A stretch of 64,000 nucleotides of DNA, taken from NCBI RefSeq assembly GCF_014698835.1, contig NZ_JACJTU010000007.1, positions 186,001 through 250,000 on the forward strand. Reading direction: 5' to 3'. The translations under genes and the position numbers were made by a program. Below the pieces are notes generated by a model. It was not told where the DNA came from and did not search any database. It saw nothing but the letters and a program-made list of their open reading frames with translations. The DNA comes from Nostoc paludosum FACHB-159. Lineage in GTDB: Bacteria > Cyanobacteriota > Cyanobacteriia > Cyanobacteriales > Nostocaceae. This document shows positions 57,419-64,000 of this stretch, one piece after another (the stretch's first letter is position 1; the number at the start of each line of letters is the position of its first letter).

Positions 57419-58282
57419 TTAGGGGTTAGAACTGGAGAATTGAGAGAGTTTACCTGTGAATACACGTTCTGCTGGGCCTGTCATGTAAACTCTTTGGTCG
57501 ATTTCTGACCATTCAATTTGTAACAAGCCACCTGGTAATTCTACGGTGGCAGTGCGATCGCATTTTCCAGTTAACACACCAGCCACCAAGGAAGCACAAG
57601 CGCCAGTACCACAAGCCAGGGTAATCCCTGCGCCTCGTTCCCAGACGCGCATTTTCAAATAGTCGCGGCGCACTACTTGAATAAATTCAGTATTTGTGCG
57701 TTGGGGGAAAACTGGGTGATGCTCAAATTTGGGGCCTATGGTTTCTAGTTCAATTGCGGCGACATCTTCCACAAAAGTAATACAGTGAGGATTTCCCATA
57801 CTTACGCAGGTGACTTCCCAAGTTTGCCCCGCCACTTCTAACGGCTGACTAATTACTTTTTCTGGGGCGGGTGTCAGGGTAGTGGGAATTTCAGCAGCGA
57901 GTAACCTGGGTAAACCCATATCCACCTTCACTTGACCATTAGGCAGGATTTGGGGTGTAATCACACCAGCCAGGGTATGAATGCGATATGAGTCTTGATT
58001 GCGGGATTCACCCTCTAACTCTGCCAAAAATCCAGCTAAACAGCGAATCCCATTACCACACATTTCCGGTTCTGAACCATCAGAATTGAAAATCCGCATG
58101 GTGTAATCAGTGCCGTTTTCTCCAGGTAGGGCAAAAATTACACCATCAGCACCGATACCAAAATGGCGATCGCACAACTTGATGGCTTGCTCTGGAGTTA
58201 CTATAGGCAAAGAAGACGAGCGATTGTCAATCAGAATAAAGTCGTTGCCTAGACCATGATACTTAGTAAATTCGATTGCCAT
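57419..58282 (-). CDS. dapF: Diaminopimelate epimerase DapF
   Basis: 287 residues from the ATG at 58282, where the family consensus [19 protein letters not shown] begins; an upstream ATG at 58318 would add twelve unconserved residues. Catalytic cysteines are in [15 protein letters not shown] and [14 protein letters not shown]. Converts LL- to meso-diaminopimelate for lysine and peptidoglycan synthesis; cytoplasmic. Divergent from hfq, an arrangement frequent in cyanobacteria. Confidence 0.96.
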   Translation of the reverse strand: MAIEFTKYHGLGNDFILIDNRSSSLPIVTPEQAIKLCDRHFGIGADGVIFALPGENGTDYTMRIFNSDGSEPEMCGNGIRCLAGFLAELEGESRNQDSYRIHTLAGVITPQILPNGQVKVDMGLPRLLAAEIPTTLTPAPEKVISQPLEVAGQTWEVTCVSMGNPHCITFVEDVAAIELETIGPKFEHHPVFPQRTNTEFIQVVRRDYLKMRVWERGAGITLACGTGACASLVAGVLTGKCDRTATVELPGGLLQIEWSEIDQRVYMTGPAERVFTGKLSQFSSSNP

Positions 58283-58369
58283 TTCCAAAATCAATAAATT
58301 ATATTTGTGTTTTGTCATTGGTCATTTGTCCTTTGCCATTAGTCATTAGTCATTTGCCATTAATGAATC

Positions 58370-58435
58370 ACCAATGCCCAATGCCCAATGCCCAATGCCC
58401 AATGCCAAATGCCCAATATCCAATGACTAATGACT
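58370..58435. repeat. Heptamer repeat (CCAATGC) between dapF and hfq
   Basis: Seven or so CCAATGC/CAAATGC copies followed by CCAATGACTAATGACT, ending in the hfq start. The array occupies the divergent promoter region. Confidence 0.9.
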
Positions 58436-58651
58436 ATGATTACTGAATTTGACACCTCTTTGCCTAGTATTAGACAAGTTCAAATCCTGATTAAACAAAC
58501 AATACCAGCAGAGTTCAAGTTGCTGACTGGCGATATAATCACAGGGAGGGTTTTATGGCAAGACCCACATTGTGTATGTATTGTAGATGAAAACAGCGAG
58601 CAAACCACCGTTTGGAAACAAGCGATCGCTTATATTAAACCAAAAAGTTAA
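58430..58651 (+). CDS. hfq: Cyanobacterial Hfq
   Basis: 73 residues (or 71 from the ATG at 58436). Reads TEFDTSLPSIRQVQILIKQ, FKLLTGDIITGRVLWQDPHC and TTVWKQAIAYIKPKS, the divergent cyanobacterial Hfq, which lacks much of the classical RNA-binding rim. In Synechocystis it binds the pilus ATPase PilB1 and is needed for motility rather than for sRNA pairing. A hairpin follows at 58,737. Confidence 0.93.
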   Translation: MTMITEFDTSLPSIRQVQILIKQTIPAEFKLLTGDIITGRVLWQDPHCVCIVDENSEQTTVWKQAIAYIKPKS

Positions 58652-58736
58652 GACTCAGGCATAAAAATTACAACTCATCACTTCTAGTTGAGAGGTGAAA
58701 TTAGTCTTTGACATTAACTGTCTGGGAACGCCTAAA

Positions 58737-58768
58737 TTACTGGGTAGCACTAATACTGCTCCCAGTAA
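58737..58768 (+). terminator. Hairpin terminator after hfq
   Basis: TTACTGGG and CCCAGTAA, with an inner AGCA/TGCT pair, followed by TTTATTCTTG. Located 85 bp past the hfq stop. Confidence 0.7.
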
Positions 58769-58923
58769 TTTATTCTTGCCTACTTCGGGCTAGACACAAT
58801 CTAAAATAACCTAAATTTAATCGCATTTTCCTTATCTGTTTCTCGAAATCTAAAAAATTTAATACAGACTTGCATTTGATCAAACATAAATTGGTTTAAT
58901 ACTAACCAAAATAATTTAAAATT

Positions 58924-61335
58924 ATGCAGCAAAATCAATGTAAATATTCGCTCAAATATTCTTTTTTAGGAAGCATAATATTATTAGTTACTTTTAATTT
59001 AGAGCCATCTACTTCTTATGCTACAAGCAATATATTTATTTTAGATAATTCAGGTAGCATGGGTTGTGCCCGTGATACAAAATTTTCCGATAAAGTTGAT
59101 AAAATTCATCCAGATAGATGTGAAAGCTCAGTCAAATATCCTGTTGATATAGGTCGCCTATCAATCATCGAGCAAGTTGATAAATTAAGTATCAGTAATT
59201 CTGAAGTTGCTCTAATTGAGATGGGGGGAGTGACTACAACAGATCCCAAAGAATTAACTCAAATTAAAAAAGAAACATGTCAAGTAAGGACAGCCATTGA
59301 ATTAACAAAAAATATCACTTATTTCAAAGACCAAATCAACAACAAAGAACTAATCATTCCTAATCATAGTGGTTCTACAGGAACTGGTAAAGCTCTCGAT
59401 CTAGCATGGAAGATGGTCAAGGATAAGCAAGGTGAGCGTCGATTAGTCATCATAACTGATGGCGAACCCAACTGTGGTGTACCAGTATGTGAAGTTGTGG
59501 ATGGTATAGATAAAGAAATCAAAGCCGCACCTAATAAATTTAAGATTTTAAAAGAAATTAGAATTTTATATGGAGCAAAGCCAGAAGAACTCAATGAAGA
59601 TAAAATTAAGAAAAGTTATAATTGTCAATCAGTACCTTTAAATAAAATTGCAACTCAAGTAAACTTTCAAAAAATTAATATTTCAAAAAAAACAAATTCT
59701 AATCCTCAGTTTATTAACCTTATTTGGCTATTATTACTTTTGCCATTCATTTTTGCATTTATTATATTTAAATTCAGCAAATTTTTTAGCGATATTCGTC
59801 AGGATACACTGATATTTATATTAGATGCTTCTCAAGAAATGTCTACTGAAGTGGATGTTATTTGGGATGGCTCAGAGAAACATATCAGAAAAATTGATAT
59901 TGCAAAAATGATAATTGAAAAACAAATATTTGGTGCTCAAAATAAATTTATAAAAATAGGACTAGTTATTTTCGGCCCAAACTATAATTCTAATCCATAT
60001 ATTATAAAACAACCTGCTTGTAGCCAACACCTTGAAATTATTAGAACTTTAATTAAAACTTTTCCTGAAGGAGAAGCACCACTAGCCGATGTCTTAGAAA
60101 AAATATTAAAACAAGAAATACTAGAGCGCTATTTTGATGATATAGCTAAAGAAATACTTAGGGAAGAAATACTAAAAGAAGAAATTAAAAAAGAAAGACA
60201 AAGAGAAACACAAGAAAAAGAAAAGTTAAGGAAAGAAATAGAACAAAGAATAAAAGAAGAAATACTACAGGGACATGCCGATAATATCTCCCAAGAAGCA
60301 TTAGAACAAAAAGTAAACGAAGAAATAGAACAACGCTACACTGCTAGGATTTCCCAAAAAGAATTAGATCAAAAAGTAGGAAAAAGCCTAGAAAAAGAAA
60401 TACAACAACGCTATTCTAATAAACCTATTAAAAAACTTATATCTCAGATAAAAAAAACTAGCGTACCTCATATTATTTTACTTACAAGTAGCTACGATAC
60501 TTGTGATGGTAGTCCTATCTTGATTATCAAGAAACTTCAAGAATATATTAACTTTTATATATATATTATTGATTATTCAGAAAAAGATTCTCTTACTAGC
60601 TCTAGTTTAGAAATATTTGCCAGGTCAAGTGAAAAAATTCGTTTATTTAGATATGACGAACAAGACTATTTTGATGTAGTTGTAAAAACAGTTGATTTAT
60701 CGTTTAACAAAAAAGACAAAGCGAAGAATTTAACTAAGTCAACTGATAAGAGCAAAATTATAATAAAACAACAAAATAATATTCGCGGATGGCTGATTGT
60801 TGAACCAGGAGTTCAGCAACTTGAGAACCACAAGCTTGCCAGACGTGATGATAATCTTTGGGGTGAAAATGACTTAAAAGCTGGTTCTTATGACTTGTAT
60901 ATAGAATATGTAGATTCTTCTGTGGCTAAGACAAAAACTAGAATAACTATTGAGAAACTGGAAAGACTAAAGAAAGAATACAAGGCTAAAGAAGAGGCGT
61001 GGGATATACGAAATGAGAAAATAAGAACATTAGGAAACAGTCAGGCATATATGGCAGATCCTAGTCAGAAATTTCAGTTAGAGCAACAAATTAAAGAAGA
61101 AGAAAAAAAGCAAGAAGCATTGGCAGAAGAATTAGACAGAATTGATCGGGATATAATAACTTTTAAGTTTAATTCAATTTATCAAAATTATTCTTATGCT
61201 GAGAGTTTTGAAATTAAAGAAAACGAGACTAAAATTGTGCCAATACCAAAAAAAGATTACAAACCCCTTCAGGGTACGGAACAGGCAAAAGGGAATGGGG
61301 AACAGCCACTGCCACCGGAAAAACGCGATCGCTAG
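58924..61335 (+). CDS. Protein with two von Willebrand A domains, a membrane helix and a coiled-coil insert
   Basis: 803 residues, A/T-rich. Hydrophobic N-terminus (FLGSIILLVTFNL) acts as signal or anchor. First vWA domain (about 36-250) has an intact metal site: LDNSGSMG, the Thr in STGTGKALDL, and IITDGEPN. A membrane helix (INLIWLLLLLPFIFAFIIFK, about 263-285) follows. The second vWA (from about 293, IFILDASQEMS) lacks the third MIDAS residue (Glu for Ser) and is split by about 100 residues of charged coiled coil (KEILREEILKEEIKKERQRE, residues about 400-500) before resuming at VPHIILLTSS. A further coiled coil lies near 690-740. Function unknown. Confidence 0.75.
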   Translation: MQQNQCKYSLKYSFLGSIILLVTFNLEPSTSYATSNIFILDNSGSMGCARDTKFSDKVDKIHPDRCESSVKYPVDIGRLSIIEQVDKLSISNSEVALIEMGGVTTTDPKELTQIKKETCQVRTAIELTKNITYFKDQINNKELIIPNHSGSTGTGKALDLAWKMVKDKQGERRLVIITDGEPNCGVPVCEVVDGIDKEIKAAPNKFKILKEIRILYGAKPEELNEDKIKKSYNCQSVPLNKIATQVNFQKINISKKTNSNPQFINLIWLLLLLPFIFAFIIFKFSKFFSDIRQDTLIFILDASQEMSTEVDVIWDGSEKHIRKIDIAKMIIEKQIFGAQNKFIKIGLVIFGPNYNSNPYIIKQPACSQHLEIIRTLIKTFPEGEAPLADVLEKILKQEILERYFDDIAKEILREEILKEEIKKERQRETQEKEKLRKEIEQRIKEEILQGHADNISQEALEQKVNEEIEQRYTARISQKELDQKVGKSLEKEIQQRYSNKPIKKLISQIKKTSVPHIILLTSSYDTCDGSPILIIKKLQEYINFYIYIIDYSEKDSLTSSSLEIFARSSEKIRLFRYDEQDYFDVVVKTVDLSFNKKDKAKNLTKSTDKSKIIIKQQNNIRGWLIVEPGVQQLENHKLARRDDNLWGENDLKAGSYDLYIEYVDSSVAKTKTRITIEKLERLKKEYKAKEEAWDIRNEKIRTLGNSQAYMADPSQKFQLEQQIKEEEKKQEALAEELDRIDRDIITFKFNSIYQNYSYAESFEIKENETKIVPIPKKDYKPLQGTEQAKGNGEQPLPPEKRDR

Positions 61336-61462
61336 TGGTAGGGTGCATTATGGAGGCAAGTCCTAACGCACCGAAATCATTAACAGTGCGTTACGCTGCC
61401 GCGATAACGCACGCTAACAAACTACCATCAAAGCGATGGGATATTTTTTAATTGGAAGTCCC
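61336..61462. repeat. Inverted GTGCGTTA-type repeat between vWA gene and antiporter
   Basis: GTAGGGTGCATTATGG, CCTAACGCACC, CAGTGCGTTACGC and GCGATAACGCACGC are related palindromic pieces that could end both converging transcripts. Confidence 0.6.
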
Positions 61463-63727
61463 TTACAGGGATACTGAACTTGTGATGCCAAATAACTGTT
61501 CCAATTGACTCAGACCTGTCAAATTACCGCACAACAATACTTGGTCGCCGACTCGCAAATCCATGTTGCCATCAGGATAGCGGATAAATTTGCCATCACG
61601 CCGAATTGCCTGCACTTGTACGCCATATTGTTTGGTAATATCCAAATCTGCAAGAGTTTTAGCTAGTATTGGGGAGTCAGTGTTCACTGTCACCCATTGA
61701 CAAGCGCTATTTTCTCCGGGGACAGCTGCTTGTCCCTTAGCGAATTCTGCTAAAGCTGCCAGTTCTTCATCTGCTCCCACCACCAGCAAGCGATCGCCTT
61801 CTTCCAAACGAGTTTGATTACTGGGATAATCGATTTCATCCCCGTTAGCTCGGCGAATTGCCATCAAACTGGCTCCTGTTAAGTAGCGCATATCTGCTTC
61901 TTCTAAACTCATGCCAATTAAAGGCGAACCAGATGGTAGAGGATACCAACGCTGATTTAAATCCTGAGTTGCTTGGCGCAAATCCTGGGCAACTTCAGTA
62001 GCAGAACGTTCTGGTCGTAATTCTAAATAATGATCCTTGCGGATTTGCTGCATTTCCCGTTGGATTACAGGCTGGGAGAAGCCTAAGCTAGTTAATAAAT
62101 GAGTCACCATTTCTAAACTCGCTTCAAACTCTGGTTGCACAACTTCCCTGGCTCCCAGTTGATACAGCACTTCAATATCTCTATTGTGGGTAGCGCGAAC
62201 AACTAAATCTAATTCTGGGCACAATTCCAAAGCACGTTTCAAACAAAGACGACTACTCATAGGGTCAGGAAGTGCGATCGCCATTCCTTTGGCATGATTG
62301 ACTCCGGCAGTTTCCAGAACGTGTAAACTCACACAATTGCCATAAACATAAGATACCCCAGCTTCGCGCAACTGCTGAATTCTACTTTCTGATTGATCGA
62401 TTACTACCACAGGTAGGTCGTGTTGCTGCAACAATTTCACTAAATTTTTGCCCACTCGCCCATAGCCGCAAACCACCACATGATCTTTTGAAGGTAAATC
62501 TTCTGACATATCCCGTGGCTGCTCTTCTGCTAAATAGGGTTTCAACCAGGGTATGGATTCGGCGAAGTTAAATAAAAATGGCACTAACCGCAAAACAAAT
62601 GGCGTTAGCACGAGGGTAACTGCTGTGGTTCCCAAAATCAGTAGATATATCCTTCGGGACACTAGCCCCAAAGACTGCCCTTCACTGGCGAGAACAAAGG
62701 AAAATTCCCCAATTTGTGCCAGTCCCAAACCAGCGATTATGGCTGTTTTCAGAGGATAGCGAAACAGTTTCACTAGGGGCGTGATAATCAGAAACTTCCC
62801 GACAAAAACTATTGCCACCAGCACTAAAATCAATTCCAGGTTCTTCCACAAAAACACTGGGTCAATTAACATCCCAATGGCAGCGAAAAACAAACTGGCA
62901 AAAATATCTCGCAATGGTTCCACGTAAGTCAGGGTTTGGTCGGCGTATTCCACCTCAGAAATCATCAACCCGGCGACAAACGCCCCCATTTCAATGGACA
63001 GCCCCAAATGCTCTGTCAGCAAGGCAATGCCCAAACATAAAGCTACAACGCCTAACAAAAATAGCTCTTTGCTTTCAGTACGCGCTAACAGTCGCAACAA
63101 AGGCGGTATCAGCCAAATCCCCGCTGCGATTGCGCCGGCGGCAAATAAAGCAATGTACCCCAGTGCTGTGAGTACGGCGATGCCAATAGTTTCTGCGGGT
63201 TGGTTGAGGGCTGGTAAGACTGCCAACATCAATCCCAACGCCAAATCCTGCACAACCAAAATACCCAACATTACTTGTCCGTGGGGCGTTTCCGTTTCAT
63301 TGCGCTCCATCAACGACTTGAGGACAACCGCCGTGGAAGACAACGAGAGGATGCAGCCCAAAAACATACCCTTGGCAGGTAACGTTCCCCAGGCACCCGT
63401 TAACCCGCATACCGTGACGGTGACCAAAATTGTTAAAGCAATCTGGAGTCCACCGCCACCCAGAGCGATCGCTTTTACCTTTTTGAGTTCGGCAAAAGAA
63501 AATTCTACACCCAAAGCGAATAATAAAAACGCCACCCCGAACTGTGCCAGAGTCTCAACTTGAATAACTTCTTTAATCACTCCCAGTCCGGCTGGGCCGA
63601 CGATCATCCCGCCAATGAGATACCCTAGCAGCACAGGTTGTCGCAAAAGTGCCGCTAAAAGTCCGCCACAGGCTGCAACCGCCAAAACTGAAACTAAATC
63701 AACAATTAACCTAAAATCTTCTTGCAC
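61463..63727 (-). CDS. KefB/CPA2-type cation:proton antiporter with RCK domains
   Basis: 754 residues. About twelve membrane segments of the CPA2 fold (LLGYLIGGMIVGPAGLGVIK, GCILSLSSTAVVLKSLMER, AGLGLAQIGEFSFVLASEG) occupy residues 1-390. A TrkA-N/RCK nucleotide-binding domain follows (VVCGYGRVGKNLVKLL), then two TrkA-C domains (LIGMSLEEADMRYLTGASLM, LAKTLADLDITKQYGVQVQA). Two consecutive TrkA-C domains are more than in E. coli KefB. Likely K+ or Na+/H+ exchange in plasma or thylakoid membrane, gated by nucleotide. Confidence 0.93.
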   Translation of the reverse strand: MQEDFRLIVDLVSVLAVAACGGLLAALLRQPVLLGYLIGGMIVGPAGLGVIKEVIQVETLAQFGVAFLLFALGVEFSFAELKKVKAIALGGGGLQIALTILVTVTVCGLTGAWGTLPAKGMFLGCILSLSSTAVVLKSLMERNETETPHGQVMLGILVVQDLALGLMLAVLPALNQPAETIGIAVLTALGYIALFAAGAIAAGIWLIPPLLRLLARTESKELFLLGVVALCLGIALLTEHLGLSIEMGAFVAGLMISEVEYADQTLTYVEPLRDIFASLFFAAIGMLIDPVFLWKNLELILVLVAIVFVGKFLIITPLVKLFRYPLKTAIIAGLGLAQIGEFSFVLASEGQSLGLVSRRIYLLILGTTAVTLVLTPFVLRLVPFLFNFAESIPWLKPYLAEEQPRDMSEDLPSKDHVVVCGYGRVGKNLVKLLQQHDLPVVVIDQSESRIQQLREAGVSYVYGNCVSLHVLETAGVNHAKGMAIALPDPMSSRLCLKRALELCPELDLVVRATHNRDIEVLYQLGAREVVQPEFEASLEMVTHLLTSLGFSQPVIQREMQQIRKDHYLELRPERSATEVAQDLRQATQDLNQRWYPLPSGSPLIGMSLEEADMRYLTGASLMAIRRANGDEIDYPSNQTRLEEGDRLLVVGADEELAALAEFAKGQAAVPGENSACQWVTVNTDSPILAKTLADLDITKQYGVQVQAIRRDGKFIRYPDGNMDLRVGDQVLLCGNLTGLSQLEQLFGITSSVSL

Positions 63728-64000
63728 CAGTTTAAAAAAATTATTAAAGTTTATTAAAACTAGGATACAAACTTTTATATATCTCAGGATAGTTTATTTT
63801 GGGCATGGGGCATTGGGCATGGGGCATTTGTACTGAGCTTGTCCTGAGCGTAGTCGTTGGCGCAGCCTCTCGTAGAGAAGTATGGGGCATGGGGTTGAAG
63901 AACGAAACCTAACTGACAATTTTTGATTTCTAAGTATAAAAGGTAGATTAATCCAGTTCAAATACTCGTTAACTTAATATTTATATTTCACGTATTCAGT
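63728..64000. other. Intergenic region with heptamer and dispersed repeats
   Basis: 273 bp to the window edge with no gene. GGGCATGGGGCATTGGGCAT heptamers (63,800-63,827) abut the second copy of the TACTGAGC...GTTGGCGCAGCC repeat (63,828-63,887). Confidence 0.8.
63828..63887. repeat. Dispersed repeat, copy 2 (CGTTGGCGCAGCCTCTCG type)
   Basis: Same as 6402-6450 but with TTGTCCTGAGCGTAGT in place of the shorter GGAGC in the middle, and flanked by GGGGCAT heptamers on both sides. Confidence 0.85.

Noticed and set aside
1..64000. tRNA or rRNA genes
   Set aside because: No cloverleaf with a T-loop GGTTCRA pattern or conserved rRNA segment was recognised by eye; a covariance search would be needed to exclude them fully.

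Overview
The window looks like chromosome of a filamentous, probably heterocyst-forming cyanobacterium (Nostoc/Calothrix/Tolypothrix type). This rests on many GCGATCGC (HIP1) octamers, heptamer short tandem repeats between genes, a cyanobacterial-type Hfq beside dapF, and families largely confined to cyanobacteria (DUF1822, DUF928, CHAT-CHASE2 fusions, AAA-like proteins, Uma2 nucleases). The genus is inference from style and gene content, not from a marker gene. No rRNA or tRNA gene and no CRISPR array were recognised.

Layout. 0-3.2 kb: end of a sugar-nucleotide or heptose cluster (SIS isomerase, a nucleotidyltransferase-kinase fusion in reversed HldE order, an SDR epimerase). 3.3-7.2 kb: kinase-like and Nudix pair, MATE exporter, Uma2 nuclease. 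7.4-10.5 kb: two RTX-type secreted proteins, one made of three 513-bp repeats. 10.7-16.8 kb: an insertion-sequence graveyard (ISH3-like element with 30-bp inverted repeats, two IS4 tails, a group II intron 3' end, a DDE_Tnp_4 transposase cut off by an IS630 element with a likely -1 frameshift) surrounding a third RTX-like gene. 16.8-31.6 kb: a metabolic and stress island on both strands. It holds a Leu/Phe-type dehydrogenase, a ThDP 2-oxoacid decarboxylase, a GCS2 ligase, a YbhB-like lipoprotein, the RNA-repair pair RtcB-archease, an M20 amidohydrolase, a pentapeptide protein, an HPF-cold-shock fusion, Hsp20 and a baeRF (eRF1-like) protein. It is partly decayed (rtcB tail duplicate, gutted phosphoribosyltransferase, frameshifted CapA, truncated DUF305).

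31,555-36,926 is the most striking object: a compact Tn7-like transposon whose two ends I can place from matching 24-nt inverted termini (22/24 identical). It encodes a TnsA-TnsB fusion, TnsC with an unusual repetitive tail, and a ribbon-helix-helix-like gene killed by one TGA. Four near-palindromic CCRTGTAATAC-type sites lie in and upstream of that gene. There is no TniQ/TnsD and no CRISPR module. The left end has truncated a DUF305 gene; its reading frame runs into the transposon end. The right end abuts a broken transposase, and a 93-bp perfect repeat ties that flank to the graveyard at 12.2 kb.

37.7-44.0 kb: a type I secretion locus (PPC-domain substrate, parvulin-like isomerase, cyclic-nucleotide-domain ABC exporter with a degenerate C39 domain, HlyD adaptor) that plausibly serves the RTX proteins. 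44.2-53.8 kb: a nuclease-like protein, a sigma factor-DUF1822 pair divergent from CHAT-CHASE2 and DUF928, and an AAA-like ATPase. 54-64 kb: aldo/keto reductase, an AprAB-like flavoprotein-ferredoxin pair, dapF divergent from hfq, an unusual protein with two von Willebrand A domains, and a KefB-like antiporter.
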